64,000 nucleotides of DNA, taken from Daedaleopsis sinensis. Taxonomy: Eukaryota; Basidiomycota; Agaricomycetes; Polyporales; Polyporaceae. The DNA lies in assembly GCA_033807695.1 (NCBI GenBank), contig CM066306.1, positions 1,798,001 through 1,862,000 on the forward strand, written 5' to 3'. Made by a program: the position numbers and the translations under genes. Shown here one piece after another: positions 53,714 through 64,000 of this stretch. Within the stretch, counting starts at the first letter, position 1, and each line of letters begins with the position of its first letter. Below the pieces are notes generated by a model that saw nothing but the letters and a program-made list of their open reading frames with translations, was not told the origin of the DNA and made no database searches.

Positions 53714-55797
53714 TCACAACTCAACTTCGCACCTGTCGGCATCGACCCAGTCGTCCCAATGCACGTCATCCTCGCCTCCGTCGCCCAGCTGCGGGAGCAT
53801 CGACTCGGCCTCGCCGTGCTTGGCGTCGACCTCCGCCCGAACCTTGGCAAGGAATTGTGCATTCGCTTCGGCGACCTCCTCGACTGTCCGGCGCTTGACA
53901 CGCGCGAGGACAGCGTCAAGATGCCTGAAGTTGTTGTTGTCTTGCGCGAACTTGCGGTGCTTGCGAGTTTGTATATGCTACGATGGCATTTGTTAGCGAA
54001 TAGGCCCTTTGTCCAGCACAATCAAACAGGACGTACCTCGCGGAAGTCCTCGAACTTCACCCTGCAGCACTCGCAGTAGCCCGGCTTGGATGCCTCGTCG
54101 CGCTTCGGCAGTTTGAGCGTGTTCGTGCTCTTGCTCTTGCGCAGGAGCTTGGCGCGGTCAGGGATCGTCGACGGAGGACCCATCAGGTTCTCTTTGTTCG
54201 CGGCTTCGGCGGGCAGAACCTGGGTGCGACGCGACATGCTGACTTGTCGTTGCATCTTCTCCTTGATGCGCGTAGGGAGCTGCAACGAACGCAAGAGGCC
54301 ACCTGCGGATGTCGTCCCAGTTGTCGACGTGACACTGACGCTATTGCCGGATGCGGCCATGTACGCGGCGGACGCGAGGTAGCCTGACGCGTTCACCGAC
54401 TCGAGCTGGTTGGAATCCTCCGGCAAATCGGCATCGAGGTCGACAAAGCCTTCAAGACTAGGATTCGGGAATGTTGCACGACGATGGAGGCTGTTCAACG
54501 ACGCGCATCGTCGTAAGTCGTGCTGTGCAGCTTGCTTGCGGAGCTGCTCGGCGCGTCGTTTGCGCTCGTTCTGCACGAGTCGCGCCTTTCGACGTTCCCT
54601 CTCCGCTTGTCGGTCCTTTTCCGCCTTCTCCATCTTCTGCCTCCGCCTCTCCTCCTTCTCGTCGTACTCCAGGAATGGTCCGCGAGATAGTGGATGACAA
54701 TGCAGCACCGGCCACGCGCCCTTCTCCTTCCCGTCTCTCCCTTTCGAGATCTCATACTCAGCCACAGCAATCGTAGCGATTTCCCCACGAAGGTCCTCCA
54801 CGAGCACGAAATAGCTCCCTGGCGAGAAATAGACATAGTCGTGGCGACGCTGAGTCGGGTCGCGCTCTGTGGTGCCATGCAGTCGCTCCGTCTCCAGCAG
54901 TCTTGCGAGGTTGCGATCTTTAGACTGCTGAGCATGTGCAGGGAGGGAACCAGTAGCAGCAGACACCCGAGGAACGTCGCAGCGATCAAGAATGTTGTGA
55001 AGCTTTGCAGCTGACCAAATCTTCATGTTGAAAGAACGAGCCTTCTGGACGAGCGACTCAGCCACAGTGCTGGTTGTGAGCGCACTTGCCGAGGTCTGTA
55101 AGTTGGGAGACGATGCCATGGAGGGGAGGAACATACCGGCCCCGAAGTCGTATTGGACTCGCCAACAGTCCACCTTGCGCTGTTGAAGCTGCCGCCCCCG
55201 TAACTGTCCCTTTCGTAGCTTCCTTCTCCTTGTTCTCCTTGTCATCTATGTCATACATGGTGATAAGATGAGTGATCTCTCTTGAGAAGAAGTCTTCGAT
55301 TCTCTGCACGCAACCACGCAAACCATCGAAGCAACAACTGAGTTCAGTCCTCAGAACATGTTCATATCACTCACCGCCCCGACAAACGATAACCTCTTCT
55401 CCAGATGCGCTCTCGTAGCTGCGAACTCGGGATTGCCAGTCTCGAGGTCGAAGTAGAACACCCAGCTTGGAAATGCACGAGAGTATTTGCTCCTGAACTC
55501 CTGCTCACGAGCCAGCCTATCCTTTTCCCGTTTCCGCTCCTTCTCTTTCTTCGCGTCGACACGGGAGGCTGGCGCAGGCGTCGGCGACTCCTGCACGGCC
55601 GATATAACCAGAGTCGTCTTGACGCGCTTGGAGCCGTGGTCGTGCGCGTCGAGGGCCGGTTCCGGAGACCGTGGTCGCTTTATGGCAGCCGAGGCTTTCC
55701 TGAGAGTTGTCCGACATGGCGAGATGGACATGCCAGTGTTATGCGACTGTGGTCGTGTGGCTAGCGGGTTACGGGGGAAGGCTGCAGCTGTGGCCAT
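53714..55797 (-). CDS. DBF4: Cdc7 kinase regulatory subunit DBF4
   Basis: Exons 55797-55375, 55303-55137, 55084-54037 and 53977-53714 give 633 residues. The three Dbf4 motifs are present. Motif N, BRCT-like, ends in RIEDFFSREITHLIT. Motif M contains DYVYFSPGSYFVLVEDLRGE then IATIAVAEYE. Motif C is a DBF4-type zinc finger, GYCECCRVKFEDFREHIQTR with KH, Cys534/Cys537/His547/His553; an intron splits it just before His547. DBF4 activates Cdc7 to phosphorylate MCM helicase at replication origins. A charged helix (EKEERRRQKMEKAEKDRQ) lies between M and C. The exon 2/3 acceptor (55086-55085) is the second AG after the branch region, because the first breaks the frame. It shares a divergent promoter with the gamma-tubulin complex gene. 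Confidence 0.92.
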
Positions 55798-55933
55798 GCG
55801 TAACAGAGGATTATAGGCCGTACAAGACGACCCCTGGATAACGATACGATAGACGTATGCAAGAAGGAGGGAGGGGAGAGGGTCGTGATGAACGGGCAAG
55901 CCGCGTGGTGGGAGGGAGGGAGAAAGTGAAGAG

Positions 55934-55939
55934 ACGCGT
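55934..55939. promoter_or_regulatory. MCB element 1, DBF4/GCP promoter
   Basis: ACGCGT palindrome, 137 bp before the DBF4 ATG. In yeasts this MluI box binds MBF (Mbp1/Swi6 class) at G1/S. Confidence 0.5.
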
Positions 55940-55976
55940 GACAGATCTGGTTCATCACTCCGAGTCCAAACAAATA

Positions 55977-55982
55977 ACGCGT
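55977..55982. promoter_or_regulatory. MCB element 2, DBF4/GCP promoter
   Basis: Second ACGCGT, 43 bp from the first, followed within 20 bp by two more ACGCG cores (GACGCGACGCG). Confidence 0.5.
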
Positions 55983-56518
55983 GTTTTCGACGCGACGCGC
56001 TCTAATGTCTTTCTGCCCTACGCACCACTGCTATCTTGAGATGGACGACTGTGGATTTGTTGGACTAGAATTGCCTGCTACTGCACTTGAGGGTCGTTAC
56101 AAGAGAACCCAATTAACATTTATTCACGAAATTCGCGGAGTCAAGCCTGAATACATGGCGCACAATTACAGTGAACAGATCTACCCAGTCGCTCATACAT
56201 ACGCATATACTTACCGTCCTGGGCATCGAGGAGGTCAATAGAGAGCCTCCGTAGATGCTCGTATGCACTTCGAAGGCCGCATTTCAAGGCAACAGGCTTC
56301 CCGAGTGGTCCGGACCACTCGGAGCGCTCATCCGAACTTAAACATCCCACGACGCACGTGATCGCGTACGCGAAGTAAGTGTGACAAAGACGTGACGCTC
56401 GCGTTTTGCCCTCGACCGTGACGTCTCACTTCCGTCCCGACTCTGAGTCTCTGAGTCTGCTAGCGTCTTCGCTGCGTACAATACCTCACTATAGCAGAGT
56501 CGGTCAACGTCTGCCGTC

Positions 56519-59500
56519 ATGGCACAAACCACACAATTCCCAACCATGATGGCTATGGAAGCTGCAGGCGACCACCCAACAATATGCGCTCTCCCGGATA
56601 CTCCTCCGCGTTTCTTCATACCTCGTCTTGACGACAAGCCTCAGAACCCCATAATGGACACACTTCGTCTCTTGAATAAAGAGTCGAACGCTCAGTCTTC
56701 ACTACTACCCATGGAATATCGTTTATTGTCGGAGGATTTACCCCAATCCGAGCAAAAACAACTGGAGAGTGGCCGCGAGCAACTATGGCAGCTTGCTGCA
56801 TCTCGGATGCCTGGAAATATGGTGCGCAGTAAGAATGCGGGTGTTATGCGTAATCTGAAGAGGACGTAAGGATCAATAGAACCAAGTCTTGTCCTGGGAT
56901 GCTCTTCGCCCATCCCATAATACGAGTGCCTCTCTCTCCCCGTTTCTCTCAGAACAACCCAGTGAGGTTTTTGCGTCGGCTCGCTACCAGTGAGTTAGGA
57001 CCTTGTGCAGTCATGGGTGTGTCTGATCATCAGCAAGTCTGCGCCCCCCTCTCCATGATCCAGACGTACGGCTTGTATATGTCCAACTCCCAGAATTATT
57101 CCAATCGCTCCTCCTCACAGTCAGCGGCATGTCCTCTCACCTGCACATATGGGAACACGACCAGCAGAAATTTGTATTGAAAGACCTTGGGGGAAGATCA
57201 GACGGTCGGATTGTCATTGTAGGAAAGGACGAAGTGGTTAGCGCGAGGTTTGTTCCCCGCCTCCTGACTACATCAAGCACTGACTTGCACGGACAGCTTG
57301 ATGAAGCGTTTCATCACAATTGGAACTCTCACGCGACGATTGGAGCTTCTCTCAGAATGCCAGGAATCAAGGTAATTCATCTGCTCTGATAAGCCAAATA
57401 GTCACTCACTGGCAATCAAGCTCTCGCGTTGTCCCCACTCTGCACGCATTCACCCATGCCCTCTCTTCCATACTAGCCTATCTGTGTCAAGCTGCTCAAA
57501 CGATACCTTCCGAAATACAAGTCATCAAGGGGGACGCACGCCTAACTGCGTTATGGGCGCGCTATGAGGATATGGAGCACATACTTGTGGCTCTCGCTGC
57601 TCTGTGTGGACGGGTGAGTTTCGAAGATGTCCTTCTTGACTCTGACATCTCATGTCATTTCAGGAGGAGGTCAAAGACCCTCTGTCGTATACCACCCTTC
57701 CAGCGACACCGGCGTCGTTCCTATCGCTGATCTACAACCACTTGGCCGACCACATTGAGCGCTCATCCCCCCGGGTCGTAATCGCAATGTTGGCATTCAT
57801 GTTGACTACTGTATCGCGAGGGTACATGCGTAGTCTCTGCGCCTCGGTCGGCTACAACACGGTCAGCTCGCGCTCTCAGTCCCTCGTCGCCAATGGACGG
57901 GCACCGATGGACGATCGTCCACGACTATATGCCGATCCATTGGAGGATGAACAGAAAGGCAGACTTAACGATGACGATGGCATACCCGACTCTGAAAGCG
58001 AGGAGTTTCCCGAGTTCATCACTGGAGAGATTGCAGAAGTGTTCTCTCGGGCGCGGAAGTCACTTGTACTCCTACGCGCAGCGCACCCAGGACATCCTCT
58101 ACTGACAGTCACGCACGTTCATCCAGAAATCGAGTGGCTGTGGACAGAGGAACAGCTTGAGAATTTGGAAGACGGGCTCTCTTATGTCGCTAACTCCTCG
58201 CCGCATCGTGGAACGCCTGTCGAAGAGTCCTCCGCTGTCTCCGCTGCTGTGGATGTGATGCAAGCGTTCAAGATTTTCGATCTGACACCTGGAGAACTAG
58301 GCCCAGATGTCGGCGCGGTCGCGAGCCCCGGTGCCGGCCTTCTACCAGGAGCAAAGCCCACATCCACGCTCCGAACGTTCCTCTCCTCATTCCCTTCTGC
58401 GCTGCCACCGTCCACCCCGACCCTCGCACATCTCACCGCCCGAGTTCTTTCACCCCTGATCACCCACGCACAGGCTCTTTCTGGAGCACTGGTAGCCCGG
58501 TTCCTCACGCCCGACACCCATCTCCACCTGCACACGCACCTGGTGCTGCTTCGCGGGTATATCCTCCTCACCGCGCACGCGTTCAAAGCTCGGCTGCAGG
58601 ATGCGTTGTTCAGCGACGGAGAGGACGTCAGCGCGCCTGTGGTGGGATCGAGGACTTACGCAGCGAGCGAGGCGAGGGAGAACGCGCAGGGAGAACGAAC
58701 CAAGTCGAAGAGCGGTCGTAGCCGGAGCAGGAGCAGGGCTGCGAGCAGGGCTAGGGACGATGGGAAGACGGTGGCGAAATCGAGCAAGGGGAAGAGAGCT
58801 GTAGGGCTCTCGCCCGCCTTGATCATTGGTGACAAGTGGCCTCCGCTCGGGTCTGACCTGAACTTCCTCCTTCGGACAGTGATTGTAGACGCTTTGGAGG
58901 AAGGGAGGTTTACTCACCTGGATGACGACGAAGACACGGTGGAAGATGAATCTCGGTTGGCCCACAGAAAGATTATTGAAGAGGCGGAGTGGAGGCTAGG
59001 GTTTGCGATCCGCGATTTGCCTATGGGGACGGGCAGAGAGAAGTGGTTAAATCCTCTTGGTGAGTTGTACCAGTTAAGTGTCTGGCATGCACTTACCCAT
59101 AACTGCAGCCATTGAGTGCGTACACACACCACTCGTTTGTTGCTCTGAGTCTAAGGTATTGACTGACATCGTCACAGAGCACTTGACTTTTTGTATATGC
59201 ACTACCAACCTCCACACCCGTTGGACGTCCTGATCACCCCTACAATACTCTCCAAGTATCACCGGATGTTCGCGTTCAACCTACGTTTGTTGCGAGGTAT
59301 GCCAATCTCTGAAGTATAACAACAAGTTATTGATGGTTGTCGACAGTCGAGAACGTGGTCCGTACACTCTTTCGTCTCACACGCAAGAACACAACGCCCC
59401 TCTTCCCAACGCTGGCGTCCTCAAACAAACTCATCCTACACTTCCGCTTCGTCACACAAGCCTTTACCATGGCTCTTTCGTCGTACGTGTACGACGTCGC

Positions 59501-60116
59501 CATCGGGAGCAACATCGACGGCTTCCTCGCCCGTCTCGCCGCCATGTCGGCCTCCTCGTCCAGCTCCAGCTTATTCGCCAGCACGAGCACAAGCGCAGAC
59601 CCGCAGCGCGGCGCCCGGGAAGAGCACGCGGCGTTCGCGGACGTGTTCAGCCTGGCCGAATACCACTCGCGCGTGCTCGACGACGTCCTGAGCTCGTGTC
59701 TGCTGCGGTCCGGGCAGAAGGCCGTGGGCGACATCCTGCGGGGCTGCATGGAGCTGGTGCTCGAGCTCGGGGTGCTCGCGGGCGAGATCAGGGACGGGAA
59801 CATGGAGGAATACGAGGCCGCTCCGCTGCTCGACGAGTTGTGGGCGAAGTTTCGCATGAAGATGGCTACGTTTGTGAGTGCTCGTAGGTCCCGGTCGTCG
59901 GGAGGGGTACTGATTGCCGTGCAGGTCAAAGTGCTGAAGGCGTTGGTGGAGAAGGAGGCCGATGCGTCGGGGCTTGTGTTGAGCGACATTCCGCTCCACA
60001 TGATGCAAGGACACAAACGTGTCTCTAGAACGACGGCAAACCTCCACCAGCTGCTTCTCAGATTGAGCATGTCTGATTGGTGGACGCGGAAAGACAAACC
60101 TGCCGCTCCCATCTAG
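56519..60116 (+). CDS. Gamma-tubulin complex component (Spc97/Spc98 family, GCP5/6-like)
   Basis: Ten exons: 56519-56821, 56880-56989, 57038-57247, 57297-57371, 57421-57613, 57664-59059, 59109-59115, 59178-59296, 59347-59873 and 59925-60116 (1,043 residues). GRIP1-type motifs are FQSLLLTVSGMSSHLHIWEH, SLMKRFITIGTLTRRLELLS and LHAFTHALSSILAYL; FITGEIAEVFSRARKSLVLL follows. GRIP2-type motifs are ALDFLYMHYQPPHPLDVLIT, PTILSKYHRMFAFNLRLLR and FRFVTQAFTMALSSYVYDVA, then NLHQLLLRLSM. The family assembles the ring that templates microtubules. The length and the acidic insert before FITGEIAEVF point to GCP5/6 rather than GCP2/3, but this is not firm. A 7-nt micro-exon (59109-59115) restores NPLGAIEALDF. 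Several early junctions use second-choice acceptors. Confidence 0.85.
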
Positions 60117-60564
60117 CTTAGCATCACAGCAAGAGCGCAATGTGTATTCTTGTTTATTAACGCTCGCAGGGATAGTTATAGGTGAAACGATGCATTCATT
60201 TGGAGACCGTGTACAAAGCCATATCGAGACAAAACTAGGAATACTAGCTACTGATATACTACATTGACGAGGTGTGACTAAAGCTACTTGGGGTAAGGAT
60301 CTGGGGTCGACTTGGTGAGCACTAATGCATGAGAGGGTCCCGGAGATGATATGAGACGAGTGGATGGGAGTATGCGATGACAAAACGATGTGAGGACATG
60401 AACACGATGTGAACAGCATATGTATGCGAGGAGCATGAGTTAGAGATGGCGAGCATATGGGTAGAGAGCAGGAGAATAATGAAGGTGATAAAGAGGTATG
60501 GGGTAGTACCGATGTTTCCATCCGATCCATGATTGTTTGGCGACTCGTGTGACGATCATAGGGC
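60117..60564. other. Convergent intergenic region (GCP / CDC6)
   Basis: 3' flanks. No gene seen. Confidence 0.4.
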
Positions 60565-62688
60565 TTAGTCCTCCATGGCGTCTTCGAAACTAGATATCTC
60601 TGCGCGGCAGCCTTGACTGCGCGACTTCGCCTCCCGGGTGATGCGAGCCAGCTCGCGTTGATGAATTGCACGGAGTTCCTCTTCACGGGCGTCTGCAGGG
60701 GTGTCATCGAGCCCGAGTCCGAGGCCACGGACGACCTCGTCGAGACGTACGCCGTCCACGAAACGGATCTCTTGTGCGCTGGAGCTGCCACTGCTGAACG
60801 ACATGGAGCGGCTGAAGGCTTTCTTGCCAGACTTGCGCGGGGTTGAGGGCAAGCTCCCGCTGGACGTCAGGGTCAGAAGACCGACAACTTCAAGAACGCC
60901 CGCAAGGTCGCCAAACTCGCTCCGTGATACCGGTTTGAATACACCATTTCCTGCCCGACCAAGGATGGCGGTATGGAAGGTGTGCAGTTGACCGACGTCG
61001 AAGCTGGACATGGAGGGTGATGGCTGCACGACCGACGCTGACTGCGTACGCTTGACCGGAGAGGAGCGGGCCGGTGAAGAACTCGGCGAGGGTCCAATTG
61101 GAACACCAGCTTCAGCGGACTTGACCGCGAGCACGGCAGCCAACAGCACAAGCCGCTGCTGGAGACCAAGCTCGAGCACCTTGGTGACAGTTTCGCTGCC
61201 GCTGCCTTTGCTGCGAGACATGGAAGGGGCCACAGAAGATGCAGGTGCGGGCGTGGTCTTGCCAGCAGGCGAGTACGCCTTCAGAGCTTCGAGAATGTGC
61301 GACGGGGATACGGCAGGCGAAGGGGAGTCCAAAAGGTCCACGGGAGACACAGCGTTCACGGCAATGTCGATTGCACCTCGCAAGACTTCGAAGACAGCGC
61401 GGACATCGCCGGTCTGAGACGCGATCTTCTTGGATAGCAGGGTGAGAGGAGTGGGCGGCAGGAACTTCTTGACACTGTCCATGCAATCAGGATCCTCCGA
61501 CAGAGGAGCAAGCCGCGCTCGGAGGATGTTAAGCAATTGCTCAGATGTGTACGGAGCGAAGTGAAGCGTTTGAACACCCGCCAGAGATTGCACTGAGAAC
61601 GTGGTGCTCGAGGATGAGGTGAGCGTGTGAGTGTTGGCGATGCCGACCAACCGTAAGTTCGCGGAGGACGTGTACGCAAGCGTGAACAGAGGCGAAAGCA
61701 TTTGCGTGGAGGAGGCGATGTGGTCCATTTCATCGAGAACAACAACACTGAAACAAGCGCCGTTTAGCGCAATCATACATCGCAAAGGTGAGCTTTAGAC
61801 ATACCACTTGCGATCACTTCCCGCCAGGATTTTCTCCACGACTTGTTGCGAACTCTGTTTGGCTTTCCTCCCACGTCCGGTCGCCTTCTTGCCGTTGGTG
61901 AGGAGTTCGGCTAGACGATCCCACACGGAATCAATCCCGTCCAGAGCCATACAATTCACGGCCATGACTTGAACGCCTTGATCCCGCAACTGATCCGAGA
62001 GAGCGCCAAGAACACTGTTCACCAACGCAGTCTTCCCTGTTCCAGGGGATCCAGAGATATACAATGCGGAAGACTCGTCAGACTTCCCGGAATCGGAGAT
62101 GAATCCAAGGAGGAATGATTCGATAACAGTCTTCTCCTGTTCACGACCCGCCATTTGAGGGCCGTCATTACAGGTCGGGCGAAGGAGTGCTCGAGCACGG
62201 ACATGCAAGGGAAGCAGCGCGGAGGGAGGTGTGGGAGGCGGAGTAGTCAAAGACAACTGTGCAATGGAAGTGGCCGGCGTCGCAGCTTGACGGAGGTTCG
62301 AAGTCGACGCGTAACGCCGAGGCGCTGGCGACCACGTCAACAACAACACAACCCGAAAAGACCGATATGTGTACTTACTGCTGGGACGTGAAGAAGACCT
62401 GTGAATCGTTGTATTGGTGCGACGCAACGAGCGCGTGACACGAGGGCTAGAGGGCGACGAGTTCACGGGGTCCAGGTTGAAAGGTGGAATGTTCTCCTTG
62501 TTGTGATCACCATCGACCACTGCACCTGTAGTCTTCGCGCGTTTCGGATTCGGCGTTGAGTCGGGGGTCGGGAGACCGAGGGCATTCTCGGAATCGCAGA
62601 CTGAAGACGACTCGTTTACTTCGACTTGGGCAGTCTGGTGGGACCGCTTCCCAAGCACAGTGCCAGAGTTTTGGCGTGAGGAGCGCAT
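60565..62688 (-). CDS. CDC6: Replication-licensing ATPase CDC6/Cdc18
   Basis: Exons 62688-62379, 62324-61805 and 61747-60565 give 670 residues. The AAA+ module has GREQEK at the N-terminal box, Walker A GSPGTGKTALVNS (195-207), Walker B VVVLDEMDHI (278-287), sensor-1 LRLVGIANTHTL and, after the lid, SKKIASQTGDVRAVFEVLRG (sensor-2 Arg region). A C-terminal winged-helix region follows (EFGDLAGVLEVVGLLTL). CDC6 loads the MCM2-7 helicase on ORC-bound origins in G1. The N-terminal 100 residues are disordered, with SP/TP sites (LPTPDSTPNPKRAKT) that could be CDK-regulated and a basic nuclear signal. The splice at 61804/61748 sits immediately before Walker B. The upstream region has two perfect ACGCGT boxes. 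Confidence 0.93.
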
Positions 62689-62860
62689 GTTAGGACAAGA
62701 AGTATACCGCAAGGACCCAAAAACCGAGTAATGCCGAACGTCTGGAGCCGTTGTTGAGGCCGACGAGTCGAGGATGGAGGGGGGGTGGAAAAGGATGAGA
62801 CGCGCACGGCAAGCGCTTATGACCGAGTGACGCGCTTTTAAACTCCGCTCATTCAACGCG

Positions 62861-62866
62861 ACGCGT
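62861..62866. promoter_or_regulatory. MCB element 1 upstream of CDC6
   Basis: ACGCGT 173 bp before the CDC6 ATG, inside a run of ACGCG cores from 62828 to 62876. Confidence 0.55.
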
Positions 62867-62888
62867 TCAACGCGCCAACACGTGATCG

Positions 62889-62894
62889 ACGCGT
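62889..62894. promoter_or_regulatory. MCB element 2 upstream of CDC6
   Basis: Second ACGCGT, 28 bp from the first, embedded in GATCGACGCGTCGCGCG. Confidence 0.55.
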
Positions 62895-63140
62895 CGCGCG
62901 TCGTCTGTGAGAAGCGCTGGGTGGGGTTAATGCGGTCGTGCGAGCCCCGCTCTCTATATGCACAAGCCTTCGCATAGTCTGCAGGCTTATTACACACGCC
63001 TTCTCTCTCGTCGGCAGGAGTGCGGAAGACTGTTCCCTAGCATGTCTCCATGCTTCCGAGCGAGGCGATGCGCACCCAGGTGTGCCATATATCGTGGGGT
63101 CCCCGGATGATGCCCTCCGCACGGGTTGCCCGATACCTCC

Positions 63141-64000
63141 ATGCAGTTTCGCGTTCCCAAGTGGCACCTACTTGCCCTACTGTATGCCCTTCTGGCCAGC
63201 ACAGGCAAGGCCGCGTCAATTCATTTCGAGGATTTGACAGCTCGGTGAGCCTATTGAAACCCTATCGCTTCTGTCGTACCTCATGCCGCTCTCACAGGGG
63301 AAACAGCGATGATGACGATACCGACTCTGACGACGACGACGATGACGGGAAGCACCAGCACACCACCACAAGCAGAGGTGGGGGCAAAGGTAGCACAAGC
63401 ACCAGCTCCAGTAGCCCTAGCAGCACAGGCATCGGTAACTCCATGGGCAGCAGCGATCATGGCAGCACCACGAAACACGGTGTTCATGGTGCAGCAGTAG
63501 GAGGAATTGTTCTAGCTTCTCGTAAGTAACACTATCTTTCCGGTAGTACGTCGAGCTCACCTGTACCAGTGCTTGCCCTTCTACTCCTCATCCTGATCTG
63601 CCGGTGGTATGTTCGAAGGAGACGGTCTGAGCTTCGAGCTCAGGAGGCTGCAGCCCTTGCAGTGGCTGCGACGCCACCGATGAAGGAAACGTCGACCACT
63701 CCACTCTTAGTCCAACAACACCCACCCCCAGGTCTTCCTCCGCCTTCTGCTATGGCCACGACCACTCCGATCCACACTCTCCCCGCCGCTCTGTTTGTCG
63801 CAGACAGCACAGACCGACAGGAGAGTCGAGAGATGCGCAATGTCGCTCCGTCTCGGGATTCCCATGATGGTATGCCTCTCCCAAACCCATACGATGGAGA
63901 CACCCCCCCATATCCTCCTCCGCGCGACGACGACATGTTCTCTTCTCCGACATCCCCAACCTCAGCCTCGTCCCTGTCGCGCTACACGTCCTATCAAGGG
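63141..64000 (+). CDS. Ser-rich single-pass membrane protein (3' end outside window)
   Basis: Exons 63141-63244, 63298-63521 and 63570 to the window edge (about 252 residues visible). The signal peptide MQFRVPKWHLLALLYALLAS is followed by a short outer part with an Asp run (NSDDDDTDSDDDDDD) and a Ser/Thr/Gly-rich stretch (STSTSSSSPSSTG) suited to O-mannosylation. One membrane span (VGGIVLAS then LLALLLLILICRWYV) ends in a stop-transfer RRRR. The cytosolic tail is Pro/Thr-rich (PPPGLPPPSAM, DTPPYPPPRDDD). The layout (short Ser-rich outside, one helix, Pro-rich inside) is that of SKG6/WSC/Mid2-like fungal surface proteins, but no diagnostic domain is visible. The last intron lies inside the membrane-span codons. 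Confidence 0.7.

Noticed and set aside
59571..60791. 406-codon minus-strand frame
   Set aside because: Antisense to the end of the gamma-tubulin complex gene and to the 3' space; no motif and no ATG-based support.

Overview
The window is nuclear DNA of a filamentous basidiomycete, most likely an Agaricomycete (mushroom or polypore group; the order cannot be fixed from this sequence). The evidence is dense genes on both strands, GT-AG introns mostly 46-70 nt long, GC-rich coding sequence, several very small exons, and a gene set typical of that group: an atypical G-protein alpha subunit, a HapB/NF-YA factor, an intradiol (hydroxyquinol-type) dioxygenase, fungal-only complex I subunits and a double Zn2Cys6 protein. 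I reconstructed 28 protein genes by hand from splice signals and reading-frame continuity. Two run off the window ends. I saw no rRNA, tRNA, CRISPR array or intact transposon.

Left third (1-31.5 kb): CPA1 (-, partial), BSD-domain protein (+), Zn2Cys6 transcription factor (+), EthD-domain protein (+), HSP12 (-), a 1,637-residue low-complexity protein with a ubiquitin-like N-terminus (-), complex I NDUFB2 (+), atypical G alpha (-), a 3.2 kb gene-poor stretch, RPS18 (+), an unknown Pro/Ser-rich protein (+), HapB/NF-YA (-), THO1/SARNP (+), MFS transporter (-) and REI1 (+).

Middle (31.5-51.9 kb): RAX2 with a C-terminal SH3 domain (-), intradiol dioxygenase (+), complex I NUZM/17.8 kDa subunit (-), a small unknown protein (+), a 101-residue RPEL-repeat protein (+), a DUF1279 mitochondrial protein (-), S-adenosylmethionine decarboxylase SPE2 (+), a 2.2 kb gene-poor stretch, a PP2C phosphatase (+) and a double Zn2Cys6 protein (-).

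Right (51.9-64 kb): a small secreted protein (+), DBF4 (-), a gamma-tubulin complex component (+), CDC6 (-) and the start of a Ser-rich single-pass membrane protein (+).

Most neighbours are unrelated housekeeping genes, as is normal in fungi. The exception is the 53.7-62.7 kb block. DBF4 (Cdc7 kinase regulator) and a gamma-tubulin complex subunit diverge from one promoter, CDC6 (replication licensing) lies next to them, and both promoter regions carry paired ACGCGT boxes, the classic G1/S (MBF) element. Growth and polarity functions (RAX2, G alpha, RPEL), ribosome biogenesis (RPS18, REI1) and respiration (two complex I subunits) are scattered through the rest.

All exon boundaries are inferred from sequence alone. 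Products were named from remembered family motifs, not from searches.
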